64,000 nt of DNA from Rhytidiadelphus loreus (GCA_947034895.1 OX344762.1:51625087-51689086); one strand, 5' to 3'. Numbered from the stretch's first letter, positions 24,716 to 38,136 are shown. Numbers and translations are program-made. The notes: a model not told the origin generated them from the sequence alone.

Positions 24716-26469
24716 ATTCTTTGAGGTGATTTGGATTTTAGAGAGTTATGAGGTTGTGAGACAATCCATCGGTCTTTTATTAAAATGCCTAATTTAAACT
24801 AATAAGATTTTTTTAATTTAATTTTTTTTTAAAAAGGATATAATAATCTCTTTTTATATAATTTTTGCAAAGGTCACAATTTATTAAGTTATGATTTAAA
24901 TTTTTTGAAATTCCTCAAAAACAAAGAATAGTAGTGCTTTGTGATACAAAAACTAGTGCACCAATTGTACCATGCAAATGCCCCCAATATCAAATTGTCT
25001 TTCTAAGAAGTTGTTTATGATATACCTATAAAATATAAAAAATAAAAAATATATTTAGGATTTAACTTTTTTTTATTCAATCTCACTTTTTTCCCCTTGA
25101 ATGTTCTCAATTATTTTCTTAAAGAGAACTTTAAAGGATTCAATCAATAAAAAAGAGCCCATGTGGCAAAGATGTGGGCTAATGTGACCAATTTGAGGTT
25201 TATAAGGAGGTTGATTTAGAATTTTAGAGCAATGGTGGTGCTCATTTGAATGTTGAATACATTTTTCTAAGAATTTCATGCAATCTTTATACAATTCATA
25301 CAAATTCTATACAAATTTGTAGTATTTTATTTGACCTATATGATTCTATATGAGGTATACAAGAGTATGAATGTGAATTGATTTATTATACAAAATATAT
25401 ATAGGTATGAATACAACTTGGTGTATTATATAAGGCATATATAAATGTGAATCTAGTTCATATGAATTAAACTATTTTGGTTTTATCATATTCTATATAT
25501 ATCACAAAAGTATTGGCACTTACATGCTTTATATAAAAAAAATGGACATATGTATGCAAAGTACATTTAGTCATTTAGTGTATTTTTATTTTCATTTGAT
25601 TATGGGATCCTTCGTGTCTTGTACTAAATCTAGTTGTAGGTAGAAACCTAATGTTTTCCCCAAGCAAATCCTCTCTATAGCGACTGACACCATAGACTAG
25701 TCACTAGTTGAACTTTCATTGATGATACATGCCTCCCAAAAGATCAATAAAAGATTGATACTCAACCTTGGGCAATGCCCTTCAAAGCTTCATCAATCAA
25801 TTCACACATCATTATCCTTCAATCCTCTTTATTCACTCTTTTAATCACACATTGACAAACAACACTTCCCACTTACACCCTTGAACTCATGTGCATTACT
25901 ACAACATTCACTTAACGACGACACCGTGCAATAAGATGACACCAAAAGTACACCATGTTTGTTTAGAAGCGCAAAATCAGACATTTGGATGTTTAAAGGC
26001 TTAAAATAAAGATGATACTTAGGATAAGGCAAATTAGATGCTTCAATCCAAAAAATCTTACATCATCCAATTTGTTTGATTCCTAGGAGAAATAGAAAAC
26101 CATTAGTTAGTATACAAGTCAATCTTCACAACTTCAAAGATGTTTCAAAACAATTAGAAGAGAATAGAAAAAAAATAGAAAGAATAGAATAATAATAATA
26201 GTGAAGGAGTCAAGACAAAGAGGAAGAATTAGGAAATAAGGTGGAATAAATTAGGTGAAAGTTATGTTTTGTAAAGTTCTATTATTTTAAGTTGTAAGTA
26301 AATAATAAGAAAACTAACAAAATGGAGCTGGAAGGACCATCCAAAGTAATTTTTATTGAAGTAAAAGACAATGGGACCATCTTGTTGATGCCAAGGCATG
26401 GGTGCTAATTTGTTTCTTTTTTGTTTCTTTTTTAAAATTCAATTGCAAAATAGGAAATAGAAGCTTAAG
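24716..26469. other. AT-rich intergenic DNA
   Basis: Several TATA-rich stretches (25330-25550) and no supported gene or element ends. Confidence 0.5.
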
Positions 26470-26622
26470 TTAGACCTTTAAAAATAGTTTTAATCCTGAA
26501 TTTAGTGGTACCGCCACATGAGCAGTGCCAAGGTGGAAAACCACCACGCGGGCGGGGGGCATGGGGTTTGAACCTTGCATCCCTTGGCCAGAGGTGCAAA
26601 GCTCTATCCATTGCACCATATG
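26470..26622 (-). mobile_element. tRNA-derived SINE-like element
   Basis: On the minus strand, 26622-26563 reads like a tRNA. TGGTGCAATGGATAGAG is a good A box with D-loop character, and GGTTCAAACCCC is a good B box about 45 nt later. A GC-rich body with the hairpin GGTGGTTTTCCACC follows. A true tRNA gene is unlikely, since no matching acceptor stem or 3' end is visible, so I call it a SINE. Confidence 0.55.
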
Positions 26623-26692
26623 TAAATGTATATGATTTAAACTTGAACAATAATTATTTATTTCCGTTTCTCAATTTTGATGTCATTTGTTG

Positions 26693-27056
26693 TTTCAACT
26701 CAGTCAACTTTGGAGGTTGTTTTCTCATAGTATAGTACCTTTTTTCAAAAAACATCAAACTAATAAAAATTGGAAATTCAAGTTAAATTTCATCTTCAAC
26801 AATATGTTTGTGATTTTGAGTCTCCAATTGAAAATAAGGGGCAAAATTCAGAGAGAGTGTTTACAAATGTCAAAAGAAATTTCATTCCAAACCCTCTTTG
26901 AATTCTGTTCATAACTTTTAATTGGAGACATGAAATCATAAACGGATTCTTGGAGGTTAAATTTTACTTGATTTCAAAACTTTTATTTGATTGAATTTTT
27001 TTGAAAAAAGGTACTATACTATTAAAAAATAGCCTTCAAAGTCAGCTGAGTTGAAA
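26693..27056. mobile_element. foldback/MITE with ~155-bp inverted arms
   Basis: The left arm starts TTTCAACTCAGTCAACTTTG. The right arm ends with the complement, CAAAGTCAGCTGAGTTGAAA. Pairing continues inward through AGTATAGTACCTTTTTT and GTCTCCAATT. Arms are roughly 75-80% complementary. There is no ORF. Confidence 0.8.
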
Positions 27057-27350
27057 AAAAGACTGAATTGTGAATTACTAAGTTAATAGAAAATATTTCA
27101 ATTGCACATAGAATGTCAACTTGGTGGTTTAAACATTTCCCACATAAAATTTTAGTGATAATAACTTCAATTCAATTTAAGACATTATGAATATTTGGCA
27201 AACAATTTACTAGAAGGTGGTTTGGACACAATTCGTATTCAAGTTTTTTGTAATGTAGAAGATACAATTTGAATATTTGAATACAATCTAAATTAGAATT
27301 TGAAAATTCTTCATCTAGAATTTAAATATTTAAGAACTTAAAATTTGAAT

Positions 27351-28239
27351 TTAACCCCTAAAGAACCAAGGCCATTCTTTTGTCAAAACCTACTCAAAAC
27401 TGCCATTTCTGTTGCATTCAACCAAAAAAAAAAAAACTTTTCTTAGAATCTAACCGCCGTAGAATCTCATACTTTACTAGGCGAGGATCATGTGGTAACA
27501 ATTTCATGGAGTTTGACTGTACAGATTAGAAGATATTAGCATTCAAAATTGAAAAAAGAAAGTTTTTTTTAACACTTGCTTGCAATTTCAGATGACTTTG
27601 AATGCCATTTGTGGAAAAAATTTGCACCATAGACCTAGAATTAAAAACAAAAAACAAAAAACATGATTGATTTTCATTTTAAATTTTTTTATTAAGTAGA
27701 AGTAGGTCTAAGATTGAAAAAGAAACTAAATTGTTAATAGCTCTAAAATGGGATTGAAACACAATAATGTCAACAGTGAGATTGTTCTAAATAGAAAACT
27801 TAAGCTTTTTAAACAATTTTTCCTAAAAAATTGTGAAAATTGCATACAAATTTGCATCCTATAAGTTATTTTTTCAAGAAGATGCTCAAATTGCCCGAAA
27901 ATAAGATTGTTCATAACTTTCACATTACTATTCCAAATGGAATGAATCAAAGCTTCACATGTAGACAAAAATATGATCTTTAAGAAGAAAAATATTAAAA
28001 AATTAATTTCAAATTTTTGTAGATTTCTTTTTCTGCCCAGTGACGTGAAAATTATGTTCAAGATGCCATAACTTTTGCTCATGGGCACCAATTGAAATAA
28101 AATTTATATTCCCAAGAAGCTATTAAGTTTTTCTATTTTATGAGAAAGTTTAAAAAAGTTTCACTAAAAATTGAGATCATACAAACCTAACCGAAATCCA
28201 TTTTGTCCCTCAAGGGGACAATGGTCCTTTAGGTATTAA
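27351..28239 (-). mobile_element. TTAACCCC-ended element, copy E3 (inverted)
   Basis: An 889-bp copy in the orientation opposite to E1 and E2. It begins TTAACCCCTAAAGAACCAAG and ends GGACAATGGTCCTTTAGGTA. Internal matches include AAAACTGCCATTTCTGTTGC on its left side and CATAACTTTTGCTCATGGGC on its right side. Confidence 0.8.
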
Positions 28240-29339
28240 AAACATTAAAATTAAAATTTAGACCCCTAAAGAACAAAGTAGACTTTTTTGACAATATAGC
28301 TAGTATTTTTGGTCATGTATTTAGAAATTGAATTCCCTTTTTTTTCCTTTATATTTTTTACACAACAAATGGTGAAGGGATAGTTTGAAGGATTCACAAT
28401 TTTTATAACTTTTAATTACAACATGATTGAGAAAGCTATTGTATGATGTATAGGTTTTCTAGGTATGTATGCATGTAAGCCAAGTAGATTTGAATGTATT
28501 TATCAAATAAATAGGAATTTAAAATTGATTTTCTAAAATATTAATCTTGTGAAAAGTTTCAAATCATTTATATAGATTAGGGAAGTGAAACTCATGAAGA
28601 ATTTCAATTTGCAATTTAAAGTGGAATTTCTACACTAAAGTAAATTTCAAATTTTTTTATTGAATGCAATTTAAAATATTTTCAAAAAATAAATAAAAGA
28701 TAGGATGTAAATTATTGATGACAACATGTACATTAGTACATTGCAACTATTAGGTTTGGAAATATTTAGTTTCATAACTAGAATTCTTTTAATTGAATGT
28801 TGTAATCAATCTTAATTTCTATCAGCTTATTATTTTTCCCAAGCATGAATATAAAATATTTTTTGTTGCAATTTATAATACAGATTCTCTAACATATTTT
28901 TTTAGCATATGATGGAAAATTGCAAATTGTAGAATTGATATATACCTTCATTTTCGGATAAAATTTTGGAAAAATGAAATCTAATCATTTGGGATGAATG
29001 AAACACTTTAAAAAATAAATCCAAGCATCATAATGTTGCAATTGGTGAAGTTTTTTATTTTACAATTTCAAAAGGGAGTAATAGGTCAAAATAAGTTCAA
29101 GCTAGATCATCTAATTAAATTTGTTGAAAAAATAAACAAAAATGAAGATTTCAACCTTACTTTAAAGACTAATATTTAAAAGCAATTATGGGACTAAACT
29201 TTGATATAATCAAATTATTTGAATCAATGTTGAATTACATTATGAATTTAATTAGAACTTCAATCGAATTCAAAATCTAATTGAAAATAAAATACAATTG
29301 GAACTCTAAATTCATAATTTTTGAAAAATTCTTAAAGAT
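28240..29339. other. AT-rich intergenic DNA
   Basis: A further TTAACCCC-like left end (GACCCCTAAAGAACAAAG) begins at about 28257, just after E3. No gene is supported. Confidence 0.5.
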
Positions 29340-29690
29340 TCCAGAAACAATCCCAAAGCAATCAAAAAGCATTCCAAAAACAATCCAAAAACATTCCAAA
29401 AACATTCCAAAAACAATACAAAAACAATCCAGAAGCATTCTAAAAACAATCCAAAAACAATTCAAAAGCAATCCAAAAGCAATCCAAAAGCATTCCAAAA
29501 ACAATCCAAAAGCATTCCAAAAACAATCCAAAAACAATCCAAAAACAACCCCCAAAACAATCCCCAAAATAACCCCCCAAACAATCCCCAAACAACCCCC
29601 CAAACAATCTCCAAACAACCCCCAAAACAATCCCAAAACAACCCTCAAAACAATCCCAAAACAACCCCAAAACATTCAACAAAAATTTGT
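29340..29690 (+). repeat. 11-bp minisatellite, ~30 copies
   Basis: Units of the form AACAATCCAAA or AGCATTCCAAA follow each other almost without a break, becoming C-richer (ACAATCCCCAA) towards 29690. The plus strand is almost devoid of G. The 145-aa and 132-aa ORFs on its two strands are products of the repeat. Confidence 0.93.
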
Positions 29691-30799
29691 TGATTTGGTC
29701 ATTGAACTATTCAAATGAATTTATTTTTGTTAACCATTGTGTTAGCTTGGGCTCAAATCAACAAAAGAATGTAAAAACGGTCATTACAGTACCCAAATCA
29801 ACAAGTTTTTGATGATTTTCTATTGATTTGGACATAATTTTCTACTAGTGAAGACACACTTTACAATTCCAATATAACCAATTAGACACAAAAACACATG
29901 TACGTCATTCAAGGCAACTTCAACAATCATCTTGCACAAATTACTCATTCCATAGTACATAATAACACATAATTCAAATTCAATTACACTTCTAATAGGC
30001 AACTTAACTCTGCTTTTATATTAAGCACAATAAATCACAAACAAAACAACCAATTCATAAGGCTGGGCTTGCATTGGACACTCTTAATAGTGGGTGAAGA
30101 AACTACCAACTTGGAAGATCCACATGATACCTATTCAAATCTGACTAGAACAAAAATCCTCATCCCTTGTCATCCCAATTGACATGACATCCCAATTGGT
30201 AACTTGACCACCACAACTCAAACTCAAACTCCGATTAGGCAACACTAACATTGAATTAACATGCTAGTTTGCATCCAAATAGCTAACATACTAAATTTAC
30301 ACCTCAAAATTGCCAATTGAACTTCATCAAAATTTAAAAAAAAAAAACACATTCTACAACAAACTTCTTTGAAGCTTTTGCTTTAGATATTTTGTACCTT
30401 TATTAGAATGAATCTATATTGTGCCAAATTCTATAAGATGGTTTAATTTATATTCAATTTTGTCATATTAATCATTTTTACAAATTCTTGCCTTTAAAAT
30501 ATCATCTTGTCTTTTAAACATGTGATTACTATTTGAAATTTTTGAAATATTTTATTTGTGGCAACTTGACATTTGTAAGAAGATGATCATCATTTTGAAA
30601 ATAACATTGAATTGCTTGGGAGTGGACTTTGACATTTAATTTTGTCTTTAGTGATACTTAAGGTTTTCATTGACTTGTTTTTATCCTAAATTTTTCATAA
30701 TGAACATGTCACATTATAGAGCATGAGAAATATTTTTAATTATTATGTAGCTACTTAATTTTGAGTGTAAGTTGTTTACTTTAAAAAATTCTAATTTCT
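29691..30799. other. AT-rich intergenic DNA
   Basis: Nothing recognised apart from repeated CAAATCAACAA words near 29685-29830. Confidence 0.45.
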
Positions 30800-31686
30800 T
30801 CACTTTTTTGAAGTTGGTGTTGAAAAGATGGCATTGATAGTTTCCATATTCTCCTTATCTATTATAACTATAGGCAAACCCTCTTTAAGTATTACATTCT
30901 TTTCAACAAATGGTTTTTTAAAGATAACACTTCAATGGTAAAATTATTATATGCACTTTTGTTTTAAATCTTCCACTAGTCAAACTTAGTAAAGCACTAA
31001 TTTCTATTTTCAATGATTTCGTTAGAAATTTCGACCAATCTTTTTATACAACAAGCTCATTTTCCTTTGACAACAATACCGCATCTAAATTTCATTTTGT
31101 TTAATCATATATATACTAATTTTAGAAACATTGGATGAATCATATTGAAATTTCTTAATCAAAGCTTCATAAACTTCTAATTGCAATTGAACATTTTTCA
31201 AATTTTTCAAATTTTCAAATTTTTCTTTCTTAATATGACTTTTGAATTCAAGGGTTTGTGCAAGTTTGAATTCTCCTTTTTAAGCTTTCCACTTCATTAT
31301 TCAAAATAGCCAATGAAGATTTTTATGTGACTATTGTTAAATCCATTTTTTGGATCTCTATAAACACATTCAAATTTTTTTTGTGATTCATGTAGCTTCT
31401 TTATATTGGCTATACCATCAATAGCCCAATTTTTCAATTTCAAAGTGATGAAATCTTAATGTTGGCATCACTCCTCAAAAGCAAAAAATTTATTTTTTAG
31501 TAATTCTAATTCAACTTTTGTTTCTTTAAACGATTGATATAATCTATTCCAATTTGATTTTAATCCTTTTAGTTCATTCAATAACGATTTATTACAATTC
31601 TCAATATATTTTATTTTATTTTCATGTTCAAAGTTTGAACAAATTTTTTTTGATTGGTCATTCCAATTACCTTCATAATAATTCAT
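30800..31686 (-). pseudogene. decayed Lys/Glu-rich coiled-coil coding remnant
   Basis: On the minus strand a 72-aa ORF starting at 31686 has a coiled-coil pattern (NKSLLNELKGLKSNWNRLYQ). After its stop the reading continues in pieces such as LKNWAIDGIANIKKLHESQK, with many stops. This style of coiled coil is common in copia-type polyproteins between Gag and integrase, but no protease, integrase or reverse transcriptase motif is visible. The assignment is tentative. Confidence 0.3.
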
Positions 31687-32699
31687 TTAAAAAGTATTAA
31701 TTTAGATTTTGTTATGTATCTCAAAACCTAAAAAACACACTAGCATATGGATTCTTTTAAGAGAAAAGGTATAATCAATGTATTGCTATGTGAGCAATAT
31801 CACTTTTCAAATAGTATTATATTTTAAAATCAAATATACCTATTTTGGATTTTATAGTATAATAACACTCTTATTTCCAAGGATAGTAATTTGTTTCTTT
31901 GTCCTTTACCAATGTCATTAGTGGGATGAATGCTATCCTGGTCCTATCTAGCATTCTATATGGTAGTCAAATATTTTCGGCAATGATTTAGGTTTGGACA
32001 AATTAACATGCAAGTGTATGTTCTATCACCTAATCAAAATTTTAAGATAATACTTTAAAAATAATACACGTAATTCTTCAATTACTTCCTTTAATTATTG
32101 TAATGCAGATTTTGCCTATTCGACAAAATCCAGAAACAAAGGATCTAAGGGTCAATTCTCTTAGGAAAGGTCAATAAGTCTAGTGTTTTGTGACTAAGGT
32201 CACTGGTTTTGTATTGTAGATACTTATCTAGGTCGTTTTATGTTTCGTTTTCTACAAGAAACCCAAGAAATGCACCTAATGTCAATTTTTCACAATCCAA
32301 ATACCAATGCTATATTATAGACACAAATGTATGGCGTCACAGTCCTGTCTAGTGTATGGCTCATGTCAATTCTCAAGTCAATTTGTCATGGGTAGGTCCA
32401 TTTGTCTTTTATGCATGCTCTAGCCACTTAATAATAATCTATAAATAAACATATTCAGAATTACACCATTTTTTATTATACTAAATGAATTTTTTTTTCA
32501 ATTCCCTTAATTTAATATATTAATTTTACAATTTATTTTATAACCAAAAGAATTAATATTTTTATCTCAAAATATCCATATTTTAATCACTGGAAATGAA
32601 TAGGTTCTTTCCTGGTTAATTTGTGGTTTTTGTCTTCACACTTTTTCCTTTAGCTTAGCTTCTTCAATGGGCAATTTTCTCTTTCTTTGAATTATTTAT
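31687..32699. other. AT-rich intergenic DNA
   Basis: Nothing recognised. Confidence 0.45.
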
Positions 32700-34500
32700 T
32701 TGGTCAAATAGGCACGCAACCAACACACAACCACGATGCAGTCTAATAGACCTAAGACTGTAACAAGTCTAATTGCAGTGAGCTAGTCGACTTGCCACCA
32801 ACCACTGGCTATTGTCTGTCTACTTGACCTTATCTTATTGGCATGGCAATTAGACTTAAATTGCAAATGCGAAGTAGATCTCAACCACTATAGATTTTAT
32901 CTAAAGGATTTGACATATACAAATTTCATTTCTATCTTGAAGCTATTTCTCATATTTTTAGACTCTAGTTTGCATTTGTCGATTCACTTATACAAACAAT
33001 TTATTATCATCAAATCAACTTGACCATGAATTCCTCGTATTCACAGTACTTGACTCCGTCGAACTAGATTAGCGTATGTATGAAATTGACTTATCCAGGA
33101 TATTTCTTACTTGATGTCAGATCATTCTAATGTAAATCCGTAACTAACTTCTTCCCGACGTATTGCTAATTTCAATCAATCTATGCAATTTAACATTTAA
33201 TCAACTTGTGATCTCAGTCATCCACTTACCAAATTGACAGATAACCTTAACAATTGGGAGTATGCGATTTGTTGTCAACTGATTCCAGCATCCGTATGTT
33301 GTGCCACAATCAAATGTCATGGTTGAGTAGATCACTCAATTGCTTAACCTCGTCGAGTCGACCACCAACCGGTCCACCACAATCCATTTTCGGTCACACA
33401 CAACCAAATTGACTAATGCAATTACTCAACAATGATAATTCCATTACACAATTCCAAGTTGTCAGATTTCAATTTGCCCGTGTTACCTCACAAACGGTGC
33501 AAGTGGATTTACTTCCAGTTGATGATCAACTCATCCCAGCATCACTCTCTCTGCCATTATAAAATTATCACAGACCATTTGACAATATCCAGTGCAAGTC
33601 CGAAGCACTCAAAATCCTCACTTCCCAATTTTTCTCATTCCAAGACGATATAACTTGACTGTCGACTTTCTAAGCAACTGGTCGACTCAACCAAGCTTCA
33701 CGCAATTAGACAAATGAAGTTACTTACAGGCTTAGTTTTATAGACAAGCACCAACGGATTTAATCCAATCAATTAGACAGTAATTCATTCACTTACTTAT
33801 ACACACAAGCAACTTGACCAAATTCCACACATTAATATTCAATACTAAACAAGCCAATTGACTACTTATCGCAACACTCTCAGTCAAATGGTATTCTCAA
33901 TACAACGGGAAATTGCAAAGTGAATCACTCAGGCAATTAGACAAATACTTCAATCACACTCCTGAGCAACAATTAGACATGTACACACAATTAATGCACT
34001 CCGTATTTAGAATTCTGACCACTGCTTCAGGCTCTCAAAGTCGACTTGACCACACAAACACACAAACACATTGGCTGATAGCTTCAACCGTTCTTGTCAC
34101 ACTCCACCACAGACTGAATTCCTCAACCAAATAGACAGCTCACTCACACAGAAGCAATTAGACAATTTTGCAAATTTAATGCTTGAGAATTATACACAAA
34201 GTTTGCAAGAGTACAATGAGTCATATACTTGGTATGAATTGAAAAAAAATCTAATAGATCTTTAGACATATAGTCCCAAAAATTGGAAGATAACTTTTCC
34301 ACAGGGTTGCATCTCCTCAACTTGACCTTTTCTACATCTCATCAATTTGCCCCTTTCCATATCTTAAGCTGATATACCTATTCAACTTTTGTCAATTATC
34401 TACAAGGCTATTGGACTCACTAATGGAAAAACAACAAATTGACAGCCCTTTTTACATTGAAAAATCAAATTGACAATTTTTTTAAAAATTAACTATTACT
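32700..34500 (+). repeat. stretch dense in CAA-Y-T-W-GAC words
   Basis: Words such as CAATTAGACA, CAACTTGACC and AAATTGACT occur about 25 times at irregular 25-90 bp spacing, for example near 33017, 33086, 33230, 33404, 33702, 33776, 33808, 33855, 33934, 33973 and 34158. No full unit can be aligned between them. Many contain TTGACC or TTGACT, the plant W-box core. Read as codons, CAATTAGAC gives Gln-Leu-Asp, so a decayed repeat protein is another explanation. Confidence 0.45.
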
Positions 34501-35316
34501 ACAATTATATTATGGTCAAATTAGTCTAGTCAATTTTGTATATATTGTACTTAAAATGCAAAAATGCCTAACAATTCAATCTTATAAGTCAATTTTTTCC
34601 AATATGCATGAAGAATGAGGTTAAAAATTTATAACAAGATTTATTTTTTTATTTTATTTTTTAGGTCAAATTGTCTAAAGTACATACAATTAGAATCTTA
34701 AATATTGAAGAGCAAGAGTCACAAGGTCTAGTGTTGCCTAGTGTTGTTGATCTTAGTAATCTTCCTCACTTGTCAATCGAGTCATAGTTTCCAAGTTGTT
34801 GCAACAACTACAGCGTATCCTTGTGACCCTTCTAATGCTCAAATTCCTACCATCACAAAGTTGGCTTGTGTACGATTGATGTTCAAGATCCTTGCAAAAG
34901 AAGAAGTACATGAAATTTCTTCCATTCACAACCTCAAACATTCAATTGATGAAGAAGTCTATTGGTTGAGTACCAAACCCTAATCTTTCCTCCCTACTAA
35001 ATACATAGAATCTTGACCTTTAGGAATTTCAAATTAAAAGCCAGTTGACTACAAACCGTAGAAATAGATAATTCTTTTCCACAACCAAATCTCTAATCTA
35101 GCACGTTCAATCGTCTTCTTGTCACTTTTTTTTTAATCATAATCTCATCCTCAATCTTACAACATTCAATTTCTTGTTGAAGTTTTTTTTTTCAATCTTT
35201 CAAAATGAATTCTCACAATCACTTAGAGTTTGGACTGTTAATATCCAACACCAGCATGCAATCAATTGCAAAAATTTACACTAAAAAAACACATGCAAAC
35301 ACTAGAAAGAACCTGC
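34501..35316. other. AT-rich intergenic DNA
   Basis: An 80-aa ORF at 34741-34983 starts with a hydrophobic segment, but I see nothing else to support it as a gene. Confidence 0.4.
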
Positions 35317-35482
35317 GTCAAAGTTGACAGATTTTGTTAAACATCCAATATAGCAATCGTTGTTTTTATGTCAACAATGATGTCCGCAGTAACATCTTCA
35401 TGTTATAGTACGTGGATGTCATTGTTGACATAAGAACAAGGGTTGTTACATGGGATGTCTAACAAAATCCGTCAACTTTGAC
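35317..35482. mobile_element. 166-bp foldback hairpin (MITE or hairpin-RNA-like)
   Basis: The left arm begins GTCAAAGTTGACAGATTTTG and the right arm ends with CAAAATCCGTCAACTTTGAC. The arms (~78 bp each) pair at ~80%, also through ATGTCAACAATGA, and meet at a small AACAT-CTTC-ATGTT loop. The shape also fits a plant-type hairpin RNA precursor. No second copy is present in the window. Confidence 0.8.
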
Positions 35483-37479
35483 ATAAGAATACAAAAGAAA
35501 ACATGGGATCCTTCTAGTGAAAACATTCAAACACAATATACATGCAAATTGCGATCTCTAATTCACAAGAACACGAGATGAGACAACCAAGAAAATTGAT
35601 ATAAATATAAATAAATTAATGTAAAAATCCCAATGAGCATTCTACATAATGCCAAAAAAATTCATTTTCTTAAACCTATTCATACTATTTTCTTGACAAT
35701 CACAACTCTTCCTAAAGGTTATTGTAGCCGTTCAATTTATTTTCATTTATTTTTTAATTTTTTTAATTTTTTTTAATTCTACTGTTATAGTAATATCCCT
35801 ATCCCCTTATAGATTTAATAACCTATTTGAAGTATTATTTTTATTTATGTATGTTTTTTTGATGTATTAAATGTCTTTTATTCCCCTAAAAAACTAAAAT
35901 ATAATTTTTCTAATTTAAATTTTGTACTACATTATCCATATACACAAGTCAAACACAAATTACACACTAATTCATGCCAAGAAAATCCAATCTTTGGATT
36001 CAATGGAGATATAAAGCTTCAAGTTGTCCTAACCATTCATAGCTCCAAGAATAATAAAATGAATTAACCCAAGGTACATGTACACAATAATTTTAAGTTC
36101 CCACAGTCAATTTGTCAACCACCAATACACAACAATCCAATTAGTAGATTTAATTTACATACCACTCAAAAAATCACAACAAACAAATTATTACACAAAA
36201 ATATGTTTAAACATATTATATTCACATGAAGAAGTTCATTGTATAGATAGGCAACAATTTGACTTCCAAAAAACGGGAGGAGGGAGAAAAATTTCAAAAT
36301 TGTCAGACTATGTGCTAAAGAAGAAGACAATTATTCTTTTCAAAAAGTCTACAAGACAAATTTCCACTCTTTAACTTGAATTTCAATTCTAGCTTTGATC
36401 TTCCTTATTTGCTCCTTGTTCGTAACAATGGCCACTTCTAAATAAAAATTTAAGTGCATTTTTCTAATTAAAAAAAATTGAAATGTGGAATTCTTATTTT
36501 CAAGTATAAATTCGAGCTTCTTGCTTAAAATAGTAGTTCATGGTATACAAAAAGACTCAATAATACTAGTAGCCAGGGCCCATACTACCTCTAATCTGTC
36601 AATGCAAACTATTTTTTATGGTGAATTAAGTATTGCCATCCATCCTTGCCATTCAATGATGAATATCATAAGTTGTCAAAATAGTAGATCTAAAATCCAA
36701 TCAATTGTCTAGATTTCATGTTCCATACCCTCAATAGTATTGAAAGTGACTTATATTACAAAAAGTATAGAAATGTTAAAAACAAATAATACAACAAATA
36801 GTATACGTATTTCTTACAATCATCCATTTGAGGAGGTACTTTATCAAGTTGTCCTATGTAATGGTTGGATTTGGTGTTACTAGAATACATATTTTTCTAA
36901 AATTACAAATGTAGAAGTATGTCAAGCGGTTCACCAAGCCAAAATTGCATTGACTTTAGATCAAAACTAGATTTGCATAAATGAGGTCATAGATTTAAAG
37001 AACACAAAAATTTCAAATGATACAAAATGTTCAGAGAACCTTTGTTCAAATCCATTCCAACAAGTTTTACTCAAAATATGATAACATTTTGCTTGTAATC
37101 CAATTTTGAAGGAATTTTGAAATTTCTCTTTCAAAATTTACCAAATACATATTGCTAATAGCACTGGTGAATGTAACCGTACAGATGGAATCTAAAACTC
37201 AAAATCTTCAACATTTATTTTTATATCAAATCCGAAGTATTCTTCCAAATAGTACCGTTTACGATCATTTTTCTCAAATGGTCAATTCTGAATATTGAAC
37301 ACTCTGTACCTCCAGGGGTTAAGTGTGTCCTTCCGTTTAGAACACAATCAGTATTATCCTAATGAGGAAATTTGCAATATTATTCACTGAAAATGTACCA
37401 TACTCCAGCAACTTCCAAAAACAATTAGATGAAAAAACTTCTTGTTACCCATACTGCAATCCATTCGAATTCGTTCGGA
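35483..37479. other. AT-rich intergenic DNA
   Basis: A TTAACCCC-type right end (CTCCAGGGGTTAA) ends at 37322, shortly before the Lhcb duplication arm. No gene is supported. Confidence 0.45.
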
Positions 37480-38035
37480 GGCAGGGGCTTCCGCAGCAGG
37501 CAAGCGTTGGGCAGCTACACATCATGTGCACGGGGCATGAAATGCATGGTCATGAACCTGCATTCAAACATGGTCCAGGTTCATGGAGGGCATTTTCGTG
37601 AACCTGCACGAAAACATGGTCCAGGTTCATGGAGGACCAGGTTCATGGTTGATCAGTTCCCACTGCTTTTGAGATACCGGTCCTGCTGACCGACTGCCAT
37701 GACACTCAGTGTTCGCAGCGCGCGTTACTTGCAGGGTGAAACTCCCACTTCCAAAATCAAAACCACGGCATCTGTAACCCGTCTGCTTGCTCCAATGCAA
37801 TGAGACGATTAATTAACTCATACCTCCCAGTGTAATGCACCCCAATGCAAAGAGACTGCAAGACACGGTCAAGAGAATCGAAATGAAACTAACAAGTCGG
37901 GCCATTGCCAGCTCGATCCTCGATGGAGGGGTGGATCCTTCTTTCAAACTTCAGGTCCATCGATCTGTCCATCCCCCAGATCGAAGTCAAATCAGCCATC
38001 CAAGAAATCCACAGACTGACCAATCCAATGCAAGT

Positions 38036-38136
38036 TACCCGACCCAATCATCTGCTCTTGCCAATTGTGATCGCACACGCCGTCGATCTGCCTCTTCGTC
38101 AAGACTGCTCAGCGATGGCGTCCTCTGCATATAAGC
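38036..38136 (+). promoter_or_regulatory. Lhcb copy 3 core promoter
   Basis: ACCCAATCATCTGCTC and CTTGCCAATT (38042-38066) are followed by the TATA box GCATATAAGC at 38128-38137, ~100 bp before the ATG. Order and spacing match copies 1 and 2. Confidence 0.75.

Noticed and set aside
29277..29718. 145-aa Lys/Gln/Pro-rich ORF and its 132-aa antisense partner
   Set aside because: Both are translations of the 11-bp minisatellite.
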